A stretch of 61,739 nt of DNA from Myxococcales bacterium (GCA_021787845.1 JAJYLH010000033.1:1-61739); one strand, 5' to 3'. Counted from the first letter of the stretch, positions 1 through 9,328 are shown. The notes: generated by a model from the letters alone, not told the origin. Translations and numbers: made by a program.

Positions 1-316
1 AAGACCCTCGTCCCGACTCCGCCCAGGCGGACCGCTGCCCGCCTCCCTCGCGCGTCCCCTCTCCCAAGGCGGCCGAAAGCTCCCACGGCCCGCCTCGACC
101 AAGGGGGCGCGGCTTTTACACGTCCCCTAAATCCCTGTCAAGCGCCTTTTCTCCGGGCCCGGTCGTTTTGCTGTAAGCCCGCGAAAGGTCTGCACATTTC
201 CGGGGCGTGCGCAGCCGGTCGGGGTCGAGCCGGGGAGAGCACGGGCCTGCCTGTGGCGCTTCCCGAGGAGCCGGCGGGTATCCTCGAGCGAGCTCGTTCG
301 CCGAAGCGGAGGACCG
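1..316. other. Left-edge non-coding stretch
   Basis: I see no convincing gene here. The reading frames present have arginine- and proline-rich translations typical of non-coding high-GC DNA. The stretch ends in a good ribosome binding site (GGAGG, four bases before the ATG at 317), so it must hold the promoter and leader of the symporter gene. I could not identify a -35/-10 pair. Confidence 0.5.
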
Positions 317-1942
317 ATGCACGAGCCGAGCCTCGCGAGGGAAGCGTTAGCGCCGCCGCCCCCCGACATCGCCGCTAGCCCCCTGTTCAACGCCGACCTG
401 GCGCCGGTGCCGCCGGCGCGTCGCAACTGGACCACCTACAACTTCGCCGCGCTCTGGATTTCGATGGCGCACTGCATCCCGACCTACGCCCTGGCGGGCG
501 GGCTCATCGCGGTGGGGATGAGCTGGTCACAAGCGCTGCTGACCATCGGCCTGGGGAACCTGATCGTGCTGGTGCCGATCCTCCTCAACGCGCACCCGGG
601 GACGAAGTACGGCGTGCCGTTCCCGGTGCTGGCGCGGGCCTCGTTCGGCACCCTGGGGGCGAACATCCCGGCAGCGCTGCGGGCTATCGTCGCCTGCGGG
701 TGGTTCGGCATCCAGACGTACATCGGCGGCGAGGCGGTGCGCACCTTCGTCGAGGCGCTGTGGCCTGGTTTTCACGGGCTGGGAGGAGACTTCCGCTTCT
801 TCGGCCTGCCCCTGCCGAGCCTGCTCACCTTCTTCCTCTTCTGGGCGCTCCAGCTCTACATCATCTACCGCGGCATGAACGCGGTGCGGGTGTTCGAGAA
901 CTGGGCGGCACCGATTGTGCTCGCCTTGGCGGCGGTGCTGCTCGTGTGGATGGTCGACCACGCGCACGGCCTGGGGCCGATGCTGGCGCACCGTTCGAAG
1001 TACCCGACCCTGGCGACGTTCTGGCCGGTCTTCGTCCCCTCGCTGACCGCGATGATCGGCTTCTGGGCGACCCTCTCGTTGAACATCCCGGACTTCACCC
1101 GCTTCGGGCGCGGGCAGAAGGAGCAAGCGCTGGGGCAGACCCTCGGCCTGCCGACGACGATGATCGCCTTCTCCGCGATGGGGGTGGTGATCACGAGCGC
1201 GGCGGCAGCGGTGCTGAAGAGCTCGCCGGTGACGAAGCTCTGGCAGCCGGAGTACATCCTCGGCCAGCTCACGAGCCCGCACGCCCCGGCCGGTCTCGCG
1301 GCGCCGCTCATCGCCTCGGCGTCGACCCGCCTCGTCGTGGCGCTGGTCGCGGTGGCCGGCATCGGGCTCGCGACGGTGAGCGTCAACATCGCGGCGAACG
1401 TGGTGAGCCCGGCGAACGACTTCGCCAACATGGCGCCGAGGCTCGTGAGCTTTCGGACTGGCGGCCTCGTCACCGGGGTGGTGGGGGTGGTGATGATGCC
1501 CTGGAAGCTCCTCGGAAGTGCTTCCGCCTACCTCTTCACCTGGCTGAACGGCTACGCGGCGCTCTTGGGTCCCATCGCGGCGATCCTCATCGCCGACTAC
1601 TGGGTCGTGCGCCGCCGCGAGCTCGACGTCGGCGACCTCTACCGGCGGGGCGGGCGCTACGAGTACCTGGGCGGCTTCAACTGGCGGGCGATCGCCGCGC
1701 TGGTCCTGGGCGTGGTGCCGTGCCTGCCGGGGTTCGTGCGCGCGGCGACGACTCCGACAGCGCTGCTGCCCCACGACTTCTGGCAATCGCTCTACGGCTA
1801 CGCGTGGTTCGTCGGCTTCGGCATCGCCTTCGTCACCTACCTCGGCCTCACGAAGCTGCGCCCCGCTCGGCGCCTCGCCAGCTCGCCGGGCGATGCGCTC
1901 GACGGGGGCGCGGACCTGTCGTCGCCGAGCGATCCGCGCTGA
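317..1942 (+). CDS. NCS1-family nucleobase:cation symporter
   Basis: This is a 541-residue inner-membrane protein with about twelve hydrophobic segments. The N-terminal part carries the NCS1 signature: 'NWTTYNFAALWISMAHC' around residues 38-54, followed by a segment with 'HPGTKYGVPFPVLARASFG'. Family members (allantoin, hydantoin, uracil and cytosine/purine permeases such as PucI, Mhp1 and FurE-type proteins) import nucleobases or hydantoins with Na+ or H+. The length and the hydrophilic tail of about 30 residues fit the family. The start is set by a GGAGG four bases upstream. A salvage operon (tdk-upp-hpt) lies 6 kb away, which suggests a nucleobase substrate, but the exact substrate cannot be read from sequence. 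Confidence 0.92.
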   Translation: MHEPSLAREALAPPPPDIAASPLFNADLAPVPPARRNWTTYNFAALWISMAHCIPTYALAGGLIAVGMSWSQALLTIGLGNLIVLVPILLNAHPGTKYGVPFPVLARASFGTLGANIPAALRAIVACGWFGIQTYIGGEAVRTFVEALWPGFHGLGGDFRFFGLPLPSLLTFFLFWALQLYIIYRGMNAVRVFENWAAPIVLALAAVLLVWMVDHAHGLGPMLAHRSKYPTLATFWPVFVPSLTAMIGFWATLSLNIPDFTRFGRGQKEQALGQTLGLPTTMIAFSAMGVVITSAAAAVLKSSPVTKLWQPEYILGQLTSPHAPAGLAAPLIASASTRLVVALVAVAGIGLATVSVNIAANVVSPANDFANMAPRLVSFRTGGLVTGVVGVVMMPWKLLGSASAYLFTWLNGYAALLGPIAAILIADYWVVRRRELDVGDLYRRGGRYEYLGGFNWRAIAALVLGVVPCLPGFVRAATTPTALLPHDFWQSLYGYAWFVGFGIAFVTYLGLTKLRPARRLASSPGDALDGGADLSSPSDPR

Positions 1943-2037
1943 CCCAGGACGGCTCGCCGGCGGCCGCGACCGACGGCGGTGAGGCGATCGCCGTGCTAGC
2001 TTGGAGCGCCGACGCGGCTGAGGAACCCGCGAGACCG

Positions 2038-3285
2038 ATGCCCGCCGAAACAACCTCAGCGTCTGGCGCTCCCGGGCCCGCCGGCCTTTCGGCCGCCGTG
2101 ACGGAGGTGCTGGCGGCGATTCCCGACCGTGCCTTCCGGGAGCGCTTGCGCCGGGTGTTAGCGGCGTCGGCCAGCGCGATCGCCCGGCTGCGGCTGATCG
2201 ATTTCTCCCACGCCGAGGAGCTCGCGGGGGCGGAAGACACGTCGGACCTCGTGCTGTGGGAAGAGATGGCGCCGGCGGTGGCCGCCTTTCTCGCGGACGT
2301 GAACGGACTCTTGCGCGCCGTCGAGGAGCAGTTCCCCTCGAGCCAGGCGGCGGCGCTCGAGGATGACTTGGACCTCGCGTTCGGGCCCGCCGATGGTTCG
2401 ACGGCCGCGCCGACCGTGGACGTGCTGGCGACGCCCGCGGAGAAGATGAGGGCCGCCGAGGGGCTCGTGCAGGCGGTCGCGGAGGGCTTGAAGCGGGAGG
2501 TGAGCCGGTTCGGTGCCCGGGTGCGCAAGCCCTCGGTGGTGGCGGACCGGTGGAACCTGCTGGTCGACCTCCAGGAGCTCCGGGGGCGCTGCCGCTCGGC
2601 GATGGGGGAGCTGGTCTACCAATCGTGCGCGATCTTCGCCGAGGTCAGCCGGCCGAGCATCATTCCCGACCACGCGGTGGATTTGGCGGACGCGCTGGCG
2701 GTGCGGCGGGCGTGGGCGGGCCTGTCTCGGATCGTGGGCCCGCTCAACGCCCGGCTGCAAGCGGCGCCTCCCGAGGAGGAACGCGCGCTCGTCGGCGCGA
2801 TCGACGAAGAGCTGAAGCAGTTCTGCTCGACGCGGGGTTATCTCGCGATGCGCGCGGCGGACAAGCGGTCGGCGGTGGTGTTCGTCCGGGACCTGCGGGC
2901 GTGTGCCACGGCGGATCGGCTCGGACCCGCGACGCGGCGGCTGGTCGAGGGCTTCGCGAAGTTCCTGGACTCCCTGGCGGCGATCAACCGCCGTGAAATC
3001 CTGGTCAATCACGACCAGGAGGCGGTGGCCGCCTGCGGCGTGCTCGTCGAGCAGGCGAGGACGCACCTCACCGCCGAGCCGCCGCGCGCGCGCGACCTCC
3101 TTGCCCAGGCGATGACGACCGCGCAGACCCTCTTCGGACGCGACCGGGCGCTCGACGATTTCCTGGAACGACGCCAGCGCTGGCCGCTGGACGAGGTGAT
3201 CGACTCCGCCCTCGGCCAGGTGGTCGACGAATTCATCGAGTGGGTGGCCGCCGTCGGGGGCCGCGGGGCCACGGCAGCGTTCTAG
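2038..3285 (+). CDS. Uncharacterised alpha-helical protein
   Basis: I do not recognise this 415-residue protein. It has no signal peptide and no membrane segment, and is rich in Ala, Leu, Arg and Glu with long stretches likely to be helical. A linker around residues 115-140 is Pro/Ala/Thr-rich. The reading frame stays open far upstream, but that part is the antisense-like shadow of the symporter gene. The ATG at 2038 is the first start after the symporter stop and begins with a disordered Ala/Gly/Pro-rich stretch. It lies 95 bases downstream of the symporter on the same strand and could be co-transcribed with it. Cytoplasmic, function unknown. Confidence 0.7.
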   Translation: MPAETTSASGAPGPAGLSAAVTEVLAAIPDRAFRERLRRVLAASASAIARLRLIDFSHAEELAGAEDTSDLVLWEEMAPAVAAFLADVNGLLRAVEEQFPSSQAAALEDDLDLAFGPADGSTAAPTVDVLATPAEKMRAAEGLVQAVAEGLKREVSRFGARVRKPSVVADRWNLLVDLQELRGRCRSAMGELVYQSCAIFAEVSRPSIIPDHAVDLADALAVRRAWAGLSRIVGPLNARLQAAPPEEERALVGAIDEELKQFCSTRGYLAMRAADKRSAVVFVRDLRACATADRLGPATRRLVEGFAKFLDSLAAINRREILVNHDQEAVAACGVLVEQARTHLTAEPPRARDLLAQAMTTAQTLFGRDRALDDFLERRQRWPLDEVIDSALGQVVDEFIEWVAAVGGRGATAAF

Positions 3286-3305
3286 GAGCCCGGAAGCGCC
3301 TCTAC

Positions 3306-3632
3306 CTAGAGATGGCGCTTGAGCTCGCCTTCGATCTTGAACTTGGGGACCGCGCCGATGATCTGCCCGGCGAGCTTGCCGTTCTTGAAGAACAAGAGCG
3401 TCGGGATGCTCATGATCTGGTAGGTCTGCGGCACCTTCTCCTGGTCGTCGACGTTCATCTTCGCCACCTTGACCTTGCCCTGGTACTCCTGCGCGATCTG
3501 CTCGACGGCCGGAGCGATGGCCCGGCAGGGCGCGCACCAGGCGGCCCAGAAGTCGATGAGCACAGGGAGTGGGCTCTTGAGGACCTCGGTTTCGAAGTTG
3601 GAGTCGGTCAGTTCGACGATGCCTTCCGCCAT
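3306..3632 (-). CDS. trxA: Thioredoxin
   Basis: A 108-residue thioredoxin, the usual full length. The redox active site is W-C-A-P-C at residues 32-36; this has Ala where Escherichia coli TrxA has Gly, a common variant in thioredoxins. The cis-proline loop 'SIPTLLFFKNG' is present around residues 78-88, as is the central 'DFWAAWC' strand. It reduces protein disulfides in the cytoplasm using electrons from thioredoxin reductase, which is not in this window. A GGAGG six bases before the ATG supports the start. It is convergent with the preceding gene, with only 20 bases between stops. Confidence 0.95.
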   Translation of the reverse strand: MAEGIVELTDSNFETEVLKSPLPVLIDFWAAWCAPCRAIAPAVEQIAQEYQGKVKVAKMNVDDQEKVPQTYQIMSIPTLLFFKNGKLAGQIIGAVPKFKIEGELKRHL

Positions 3633-3860
3633 CCGGTGCCTCCGTTCGCTTGCGGTGCTTCGCCGCCGAGAGGCGACGCCGGCGAGTTGTCGACTCGCCA
3701 GAAGTCCAGGAATAAGGACGGCGCTCTCGCCTTCCGGCGCGGGCCACCGGCGAGATAGCCGGTCCCGGCGTTCGTCGCAAGCCCCGAAAGGCCTGGATGC
3801 CGAAGCGCGTGCTACCGTCGGTTCCCCAGTCCGCGAGGCCGGCGGGCAGCGGAAGGTTGC

Positions 3861-4184
3861 ATGATGAAATTCGTCCCGCAGGCGTTGCTCGACGATTGGG
3901 CCGACCGCGACGACGTGGTGCTCGAGGGCAGCCTGCTGCGCTTGAAAGTCGAGCGGCTGGCTTTCCGGTTGTCGTCAGCGGTGCGGTTCATCGCTCTGAT
4001 CGATGGAGAAGACACGCACCAGCTTGTCGGCAAGGTGAAGGGCGAAGAGAGGGTGCGGGAGATCGGCGGCGAGGTGATGACCGATTCCTGCCTGGTCGGC
4101 GACACGGCGTATCAGGTGGAGCCGGGCTACCTCGCCCGGCCGGCCACGGAAGCGCTGACGGTCACCGATGGCGGATTCGGATAG
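3861..4184 (+). CDS. Small conserved-looking protein of unknown function
   Basis: A 107-residue cytoplasmic protein without signal peptide or membrane segment. Visible features are an N-terminal 'FVPQALLDDWADRDDV', a central hydrophobic 'AVRFIALIDGED', and a C-terminal 'CLVGDTAYQVEPGYLA'. The mix of beta-type segments and charge suggests a small beta-rich domain. The start has a GGAAGG four bases before the first of two consecutive ATGs; the second ATG (3864) is also possible. It stands alone between the thioredoxin gene, which points away, and the secreted protein downstream. I have no family name for it. Confidence 0.7.
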   Translation: MMKFVPQALLDDWADRDDVVLEGSLLRLKVERLAFRLSSAVRFIALIDGEDTHQLVGKVKGEERVREIGGEVMTDSCLVGDTAYQVEPGYLARPATEALTVTDGGFG

Positions 4185-4369
4185 CGCTTACGCTCTCTGA
4201 CGACGAAAGCGCTTCCCCAGCCCGACAGCTCCTCGCGCGGCGTTCGTCGGGTCGAGCGGCGACGGGTCCCCCCCTTCTGTCGGCCCGGCTCGCTTGACCG
4301 CTCGTCGGGCCCGCCCCTACGATTTCGGTCCGCCGCGCGGCGACGCGCGCAAAGGAAGGAGAAAAGCGC

Positions 4370-4951
4370 ATGAATCGGGCCGCGGGCTGGGTGGCTCTCG
4401 CCGCGTTCGTGGTCGCCTCGCGGGCGCTGCCGGCGCGGGCGACGGTGGTGGTCGACCAGACGATTCCGGAGATGGCGCGCCACGCGACCCTGGTCGTGCG
4501 GGGCGTCGTCTACGCGCAGCGGGCGCAGTGGGACGAGCACCACCGGCAGATCATCACCCGTACGTTCGTCCGCACCACGAAAGCGCTCAAGGGGAGCGCC
4601 GGGCCGACGGTGGTCGTCCGGCAGCCCGGCGGGGCGATCGGCAAGTGGCGAGCGGCGGTCGAGGGCGAGGCGCGTTTCCGGCTCGGCGAGGAGGTGGTGC
4701 TCTTCCTGCAACCGTTCCCGGGCGTCAAGGACGAGTTCGTGCTCGAGGGGATGAGCGCGACCAAGTTCACGGTGGTGGCGACGAAGACGGGGCCGGTGGT
4801 CACGCGCACGCTCGCGGGTCTCGCGCTCGCGCGCCCGGACGCGCGCGGGGTCATTCGTCCGAGCGCGCATCCGCCGATGGCACCGAGCACGATGCCTCTG
4901 GCCGAGCTGCTCCGAGCCGTGCGGCAGGGCTCGAGACCAGCGGGACCGTAG
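4370..4951 (+). CDS. Secreted protein of unknown function, upstream of the matrixin protease
   Basis: A 193-residue protein with a signal peptide (residues 1-24, ending 'LPARA') and a mature domain starting 'TVVVDQTIPEMARHATLVV'. The mature part is mostly beta-type with a conserved-looking 'GEEVVLFLQPFPG' and a basic, disordered tail. An AAGGAAGGAG ribosome site precedes the ATG. It ends 39 bases before the metalloprotease start at 4991, so the two are probably one operon. It could be an accessory, chaperone or inhibitor of that protease, but only the neighbourhood says so. Confidence 0.75.
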   Translation: MNRAAGWVALAAFVVASRALPARATVVVDQTIPEMARHATLVVRGVVYAQRAQWDEHHRQIITRTFVRTTKALKGSAGPTVVVRQPGGAIGKWRAAVEGEARFRLGEEVVLFLQPFPGVKDEFVLEGMSATKFTVVATKTGPVVTRTLAGLALARPDARGVIRPSAHPPMAPSTMPLAELLRAVRQGSRPAGP

Positions 4952-4990
4952 CCGATGGGCGATTCCACGACGCGAACCGACGGAGCTTCG

Positions 4991-6823
4991 ATGCGATTGG
5001 CTGTGGCGGTGCTGCTCGCCTGTAGCGCTGGCGCCCTCCCGGCGCGCGCCTACTACTTCGAGAGCAACTCGGGCGGCGTGACGACGAGCCCCACGCAGGC
5101 CCTGCGCTGGCAGCCGGGGGTCAATCCGATTTCCCCGGTTCCCTGGTTGCTCGACAGCACCGGTCCGTCCAACGTGGCCTCGGGCACCACCTCGGCCGAG
5201 GTCCGGCAAGAGGCGATCAACGGCTTCGAGAAGTGGCACGAGGCCGCGCCGAGCTTTCGGGTGGACGCCCCGGGAAACCTCCCGCACGGCAGCGGGCAGG
5301 CCAGCCAGAACGACGGTCACAACGAGATCTTCTGGATCGACAGCGGATGGGAGCAGGCGACGAGCAGCGGCTCGGAGGTCCTGGGCCTGACCAGCCCGGC
5401 TTGGGAGCAGGGCAGCGATGCCATCATGGACGCGGACACCCAGTTCAACTCCACCGACTGGCAGTGGGAGGTCGGCAGCGGTGCCGACTACCAGCCCTGC
5501 AACGGCTGCATCGACGCCGCTTCGATAGCGACGCACGAGGAGGGCCACTTCCTCGGCATGGGGCACTCGTGCGGCGACAGCGAAACCCCGGCGTGCCAGC
5601 CCGGCTCGGCCGCGGACCAGGCGGTGATGAACGCGGTCTACGACGGCACCCCGAAGCCGAACCTCGGCTCCGACGACATCGCCGGCGTCCAGGCGCTCTA
5701 CCCCTCGCCGGCGCAGCATTCGGTGCAGCAAGGCGGTCCGTGCGCGAGCGGAGACGATTGCGTCAGCGGCTTGAGCTGCCTCGGTCTGTCCGGCGGCTCG
5801 ACCATCTGCACGACGAGCTGTTCGAGCGTCAGCGTGTGCCCGACCGGGACCACCTGCCAGACAGCGTCGAGCGGCAAGGCGTGCCTGCCGCCGCCGAACC
5901 AGAGCGGCACCGGTGTCGGCCTCGGCGGCGCGTGCCAGAACGCGGCCTGCCAGAGCGGCCTCGTCTGCGTCGGGACCCCGAGCGGCGCGACCTGCCAAGA
6001 GAGCTGCAACCCGAACGGCGCCGACACTTGCCCTTCCGGCCAGTCCTGCGCCCAGCTCGTCGATCAAGAGGGAAAGCCGACGGGCGACGGCGCTTGCGTT
6101 GCCGGCGGCTCGGCCCAAGAGGGCCAATCCTGCGCCAACGCGCAGTGCGCGAGCGGGCTCGTCTGCGTCGGCGACACGCAGGCTGACGCGAAATGCCGGC
6201 AGACGTGCGCCTCCAGCGCGGGCTGCCCGGCGGGCGACGACTGCACTCCGCTCCAGGGCGGCGGCGGCGCCTGCGTTCCCGGCGGAGGGGGCGGGAGCGG
6301 TGCCGCCGAGTGCCATGCCTGCGGCAACGGGACGACCTGCGCGACGGGGCTGTTGTGCGTCCAGAGCGCGGCAGGGAAGTACTGCCAGCGCGGCTGCGCG
6401 AGCCAGGCCGATTGCGCGCAGGGCTCGCAATGCCAGGCGATGAGCGGCGTGTCCGGCTACTCCGGCGTCTGCACCTGCGGCGGCGTCTCGACCGGCACCG
6501 GGGCCGTTGGCGCCACGTGCTCGTCGGCCGGCGAGTGCGCGAGCGGCCTGACGTGCATCGCCGACGGGACCGCCACCCCGGGCGCGTGCCGAACGCCCTG
6601 CATCACCTCGTCCGACTGCTCGGCGAACGAGATGTGCACGCTCATCGGCAAGGCCCTGGTTTGCGAGGTTCGCTCGGGTTCCGGGAACACGGGCGGCTCC
6701 GGCGGCGGAGGCGGCTCGCCCGTTCAGCCGTGCGGTTGCGCCACCGGTAGCCCGGCAGCGCTGTTGCTCGCCTTCTTCGGTCTCGTCGGCTTGGTGCGGC
6801 GGCGGCGCGGCGCGAGAGGCTGA
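4991..6823 (+). CDS. Matrixin-type zinc metalloprotease with Cys-rich modules and MYXO-CTERM-like tail
   Basis: A 610-residue secreted protein. A signal peptide (residues 1-20, ending 'LPARA') is followed by a catalytic domain with the extended zinc motif HEEGHFLGMGH at residues 182-192: three His ligands and Glu183 as catalytic base. From about residue 250 there are roughly six cysteine-rich modules built on a C..G..C..GLxC pattern, then a Gly-rich linker. The end, with 'CGCATG', a hydrophobic stretch and 'RRRRGARG', resembles the MYXO-CTERM sorting tail that anchors myxobacterial proteins on the cell surface. An in-frame ATG at 4955 exists, but 4991 has GGAG five bases upstream and begins a clean signal peptide. 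Substrate unknown. Confidence 0.88.
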   Translation: MRLAVAVLLACSAGALPARAYYFESNSGGVTTSPTQALRWQPGVNPISPVPWLLDSTGPSNVASGTTSAEVRQEAINGFEKWHEAAPSFRVDAPGNLPHGSGQASQNDGHNEIFWIDSGWEQATSSGSEVLGLTSPAWEQGSDAIMDADTQFNSTDWQWEVGSGADYQPCNGCIDAASIATHEEGHFLGMGHSCGDSETPACQPGSAADQAVMNAVYDGTPKPNLGSDDIAGVQALYPSPAQHSVQQGGPCASGDDCVSGLSCLGLSGGSTICTTSCSSVSVCPTGTTCQTASSGKACLPPPNQSGTGVGLGGACQNAACQSGLVCVGTPSGATCQESCNPNGADTCPSGQSCAQLVDQEGKPTGDGACVAGGSAQEGQSCANAQCASGLVCVGDTQADAKCRQTCASSAGCPAGDDCTPLQGGGGACVPGGGGGSGAAECHACGNGTTCATGLLCVQSAAGKYCQRGCASQADCAQGSQCQAMSGVSGYSGVCTCGGVSTGTGAVGATCSSAGECASGLTCIADGTATPGACRTPCITSSDCSANEMCTLIGKALVCEVRSGSGNTGGSGGGGGSPVQPCGCATGSPAALLLAFFGLVGLVRRRRGARG

Positions 6824-6859
6824 GCTCCCGGGCTCCCTGGCTGGCCCAAGGCGCGCTCG

Positions 6860-6901
6860 TCGATCGGACCGATCCGACCGATCCGACCGATCGGTCTGAT
6901 C
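6860..6901. repeat. 9-bp tandem repeat, CGATCCGAC family (copy a)
   Basis: A short run of a 9-base unit, CGATCCGAC or CGATCGGAC, ending in inverted-repeat sequence. The same family occurs at 7821-7869, 15023-15068, 41495-41540 and 43174-43212, always between genes or at the extreme start of a gene. This copy lies between the protease stop and the converging DUF72 gene. Confidence 0.85.
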
Positions 6902-6949
6902 GCGCGCGCCGCGCCCGTCGTTCGCACGCATCGCCAGGCTTCACCTTTG

Positions 6950-7708
6950 TCAGTGGTAGACGACTTCGCTCCTCGTCGGCGCCGGCCGCTCGCGCCGGCC
7001 GAGAAGCTCGTGCACGCGCGCGTCGAGCGCCATCGCGCGCACGGGCGCGTGCGCGCGGCGGTCCGGCTTGACGAAGGCGAAGACCTCGATGCCGCGCTTG
7101 GCGAGTAGCGCCGCCCGTTCTGTCCAGGAGAAGCCCTCAGGCTCGGCGTGCGACCGGCGCAGGCGCCAGTAGGCGAAGTCGGTGGTCGTCTCGAGCCGGG
7201 GCATTCCCATCGCCTCGTCGGTCGCCACCAGCGCCGCCTCGTGCGCCGAGAGGATCCGCAGGCAGGCGTCCGATCTCCAGGAGGGGTGCCGCAGGTCGAG
7301 CGCGGCGCGGATGCCGTCGATGGCGTCGAGGAAATGGCCGAGCGCCGGAAGATCCGCTCCGAGGCTCGGCGCGATCTGGAAGAGCACGGGCCCCGCCTCG
7401 TCGCCCAGCGCCTGGACGAGGCGCCGAAGCTGGGCGAGAGCGCTCGAGCTCCGCGCGAGGCGCAGGTCGCGGGTGAGCTGGCGCGGCGCGGTCAGGCAGA
7501 GGCGGAAGTCGCCCGGAATCTGCGCGCGCCACTGGAGCACCGTCGGCAGCGCCGGGAGCCGGTGGAACGTCGCCGACAGCTCCACGGTCCGCAGCCGTTC
7601 GGCGTAGCGGCCGAGCATCTGCTCGGGCGGCGTCGAGTGCGGATAGAACGACCCGACCCACTCCGCGAACGCGAAGCCGCTGGTTCCGATGCGGACCGGC
7701 GCAGCCAC
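6950..7708 (-). CDS. DUF72-family (YecE-like) protein
   Basis: A 252-residue protein of the DUF72/YecE family, which adopts a TIM-barrel-like fold; its biochemical role is not established. Family marks are the start 'RIGTSGFAFAEWVGSFYP', the segment 'ELSATFHRLP', a DLRHPSW motif in the middle, and a C-terminal 'FVKPDRRAHAP' in the place of the usual asparagine-rich FNN...GHA motif. The start is uncertain. I prefer the GTG at 7708, just before the conserved beginning; an ATG at 7756 adds 16 residues that do not look like family sequence. It stands alone, convergent with the protease. Confidence 0.85.
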   Translation of the reverse strand: MAAPVRIGTSGFAFAEWVGSFYPHSTPPEQMLGRYAERLRTVELSATFHRLPALPTVLQWRAQIPGDFRLCLTAPRQLTRDLRLARSSSALAQLRRLVQALGDEAGPVLFQIAPSLGADLPALGHFLDAIDGIRAALDLRHPSWRSDACLRILSAHEAALVATDEAMGMPRLETTTDFAYWRLRRSHAEPEGFSWTERAALLAKRGIEVFAFVKPDRRAHAPVRAMALDARVHELLGRRERPAPTRSEVVYH

Positions 7709-7820
7709 GAGAAGAAAGCTAGGACCTGAACGAGTCGTCGCAACGCCGGCGGCCAATGTCGCTCGGCAGCGGCCCGAGCGCCGCGTCGCGCGCCGGCCGC
7801 TACGCTGAGTGGTCGACCGC

Positions 7821-7869
7821 TTCAGACCGATCAGACCGATCGGTCGGATCGGTCCGATCGGTCTGATCG
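7821..7869. repeat. 9-bp tandem repeat, CGATCCGAC family (copy b)
   Basis: The second occurrence of the GATCGGAC/GATCCGAC repeat family, about 49 bases, in the gap between hpt and the DUF72 gene. Its two halves are mutually complementary, so it could form a hairpin and serve as a transcription end for the salvage operon. There is no T-tract. Confidence 0.8.
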
Positions 7870-7936
7870 ACGAGCGCGCCGAGCCAGGTGAGAGCGCCGC
7901 CGTTCGACGGCGGCCGCGCGCCTCCCCGGAGCCGCG

Positions 7937-8476
7937 TCACCCGCGGACGACGGCGATGAACGGCACGTTGCGGTAGCGCTCGGCGTGGTCGAGGCCGTAG
8001 CCGACGACGAACCGATCCTCGATGGTGAAGCCGACGTAGTCGAGCGGCACGTTCACCTGGGTCCGGGCGGGCTTGTGGAGGAGCGAGCAGATGCGCACCG
8101 ACGCCGGGCCGCGGGTCGCCAGGTTCGCGAGGAGGAACTGCATCGTCAGGCCGGTGTCGATGATGTCCTCGACGACGACGACGTGCTTGCCCTCGACCGG
8201 CTTCGACAGGTCGCTCGTGATGCGCACGACGCCGCTCGACTCGGTGTCGTCGCCGTAGCTCGACAGGCCGAGGAAGTCGATGGCGAGCGGCAGGTCGATG
8301 GTGCGGGCGAGGTCCGCGAGGAAAACGAACGAGCCCTTGAGCACGCTCACCAGCACCAGCGGCTTGCCCTGGTAGTCGCGGGTGATTTTGGCGCCGAGCT
8401 CGGCGACGCGCGCGCGCAGGCGCGCCTCGTCGATGAGGGTGTCGAGGTCTCTCGTCAAGGTAGGCAGAAGCGGCAT
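7937..8476 (-). CDS. hpt: Hypoxanthine phosphoribosyltransferase
   Basis: A 179-residue type I phosphoribosyltransferase, the normal length. It converts hypoxanthine (often also guanine) plus PRPP to IMP (GMP) in the cytoplasm. The PRPP-binding loop is 'VVVVEDIIDTGLT' near residues 97-109. The N-terminal 'VLVSVLKGSFVFLADLAR' and the C-terminal 'DYVGFTIEDRFVVGYGLD' are typical of bacterial Hpt. AGAGGAG lies four bases before the ATG. It is the last gene of the tdk-upp-hpt operon, nine bases after upp. Confidence 0.95.
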   Translation of the reverse strand: MPLLPTLTRDLDTLIDEARLRARVAELGAKITRDYQGKPLVLVSVLKGSFVFLADLARTIDLPLAIDFLGLSSYGDDTESSGVVRITSDLSKPVEGKHVVVVEDIIDTGLTMQFLLANLATRGPASVRICSLLHKPARTQVNVPLDYVGFTIEDRFVVGYGLDHAERYRNVPFIAVVRG

Positions 8477-8485
8477 CGGTCTCCT

Positions 8486-9301
8486 CTAGACGTAGGCGTT
8501 GTTCATGAGCTCCCCGAAACCGCCGCCGCCGGGCACGATGTACTGCTTCTCGTCGAGCCCGCTCTCCTCGGCCCACTTCTCGCCGGGGATGAGGTCGAAC
8601 ACGTGGTCGGGGCTCATCCCGCGGTCGAGCCGGAGCGCGTAGACGACGACGTCGGGATGGGCCTTGCGCATCCTCGCGATGTACTCGGGCGTGATGATCA
8701 GGTGGAGGTTCACGATCTTGCGCGGCTTTCCCTCGACGCTCTGCTTGTAGACGTCGATGGCCCGGCACAACGAGCTGCCGGTCGCGCCCATCGGGTCGGG
8801 GAAGAGCAGAATCGCGTCGTCGACGTCGCCGCCGATCTTCGAGCCGAACACCTCGGCGCCGACCACGTGCTGGTCCTGGTCGGTGACCCGCGCCATCACG
8901 AAGTGGTCCTGCCGGACGAGCCGCGGGTCCAGGAGCACGTTCAGGTGATCGTAGCAGACCATCGACGGCAGCGTCCCCGCGCGGGCGATGTTGACCGTGA
9001 CGACGCGCGTCTGCGGGTCGATGACCTCGCCGTGGAAGACGCCGCGCGGGGTCGAGTCGACCATCCGGGTGGGAATCGCCGCCTGCCGCCGCGGGAACTC
9101 GGCGTTCACCACCTGGCGCAAGAGCTCCCCGTACAGCGCCGCCACCAACTCGTTGATCTGCGGCTGCAAGGTGCCCTTCGCGCAGAGCGTCGCGAGCATC
9201 GACAGCGCCCACGGGTTCTGGAGCAGGTGGACGTTCGGCCCGTACTTGTGCGGCAGCTCGCTCGAGTGGAACGACAGGTGCTCGTAGGAATGGTCGCGCA
9301 T
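8486..9301 (-). CDS. upp: Uracil phosphoribosyltransferase family protein
   Basis: A 271-residue member of the uracil phosphoribosyltransferase family, which makes UMP from uracil and PRPP. The PRPP loop is 'DPMGATGSS', preceded by the family's 'VNIARAGTLPSM' strand and followed by 'VNLHLIITPEYI'. It is about 60 residues longer than E. coli Upp, with extra sequence at the N-terminus and a 'VPGGGGFGELMNNAYV' end, so this is a divergent branch and the base specificity is inferred. GGAGG precedes the ATG by five bases. It sits between tdk and hpt with gaps of 27 and 9 bases, which argues for co-transcription. Confidence 0.88.
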   Translation of the reverse strand: MRDHSYEHLSFHSSELPHKYGPNVHLLQNPWALSMLATLCAKGTLQPQINELVAALYGELLRQVVNAEFPRRQAAIPTRMVDSTPRGVFHGEVIDPQTRVVTVNIARAGTLPSMVCYDHLNVLLDPRLVRQDHFVMARVTDQDQHVVGAEVFGSKIGGDVDDAILLFPDPMGATGSSLCRAIDVYKQSVEGKPRKIVNLHLIITPEYIARMRKAHPDVVVYALRLDRGMSPDHVFDLIPGEKWAEESGLDEKQYIVPGGGGFGELMNNAYV

Positions 9302-9328
9302 CAGGGCCTCCGTTTCGCGCTCGTTGGG

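Noticed and set aside
700-3285. An 861-residue protein spanning the symporter
   Set aside because: Its first half is a shifted frame inside the symporter gene. A plausible protein begins only at 2038.
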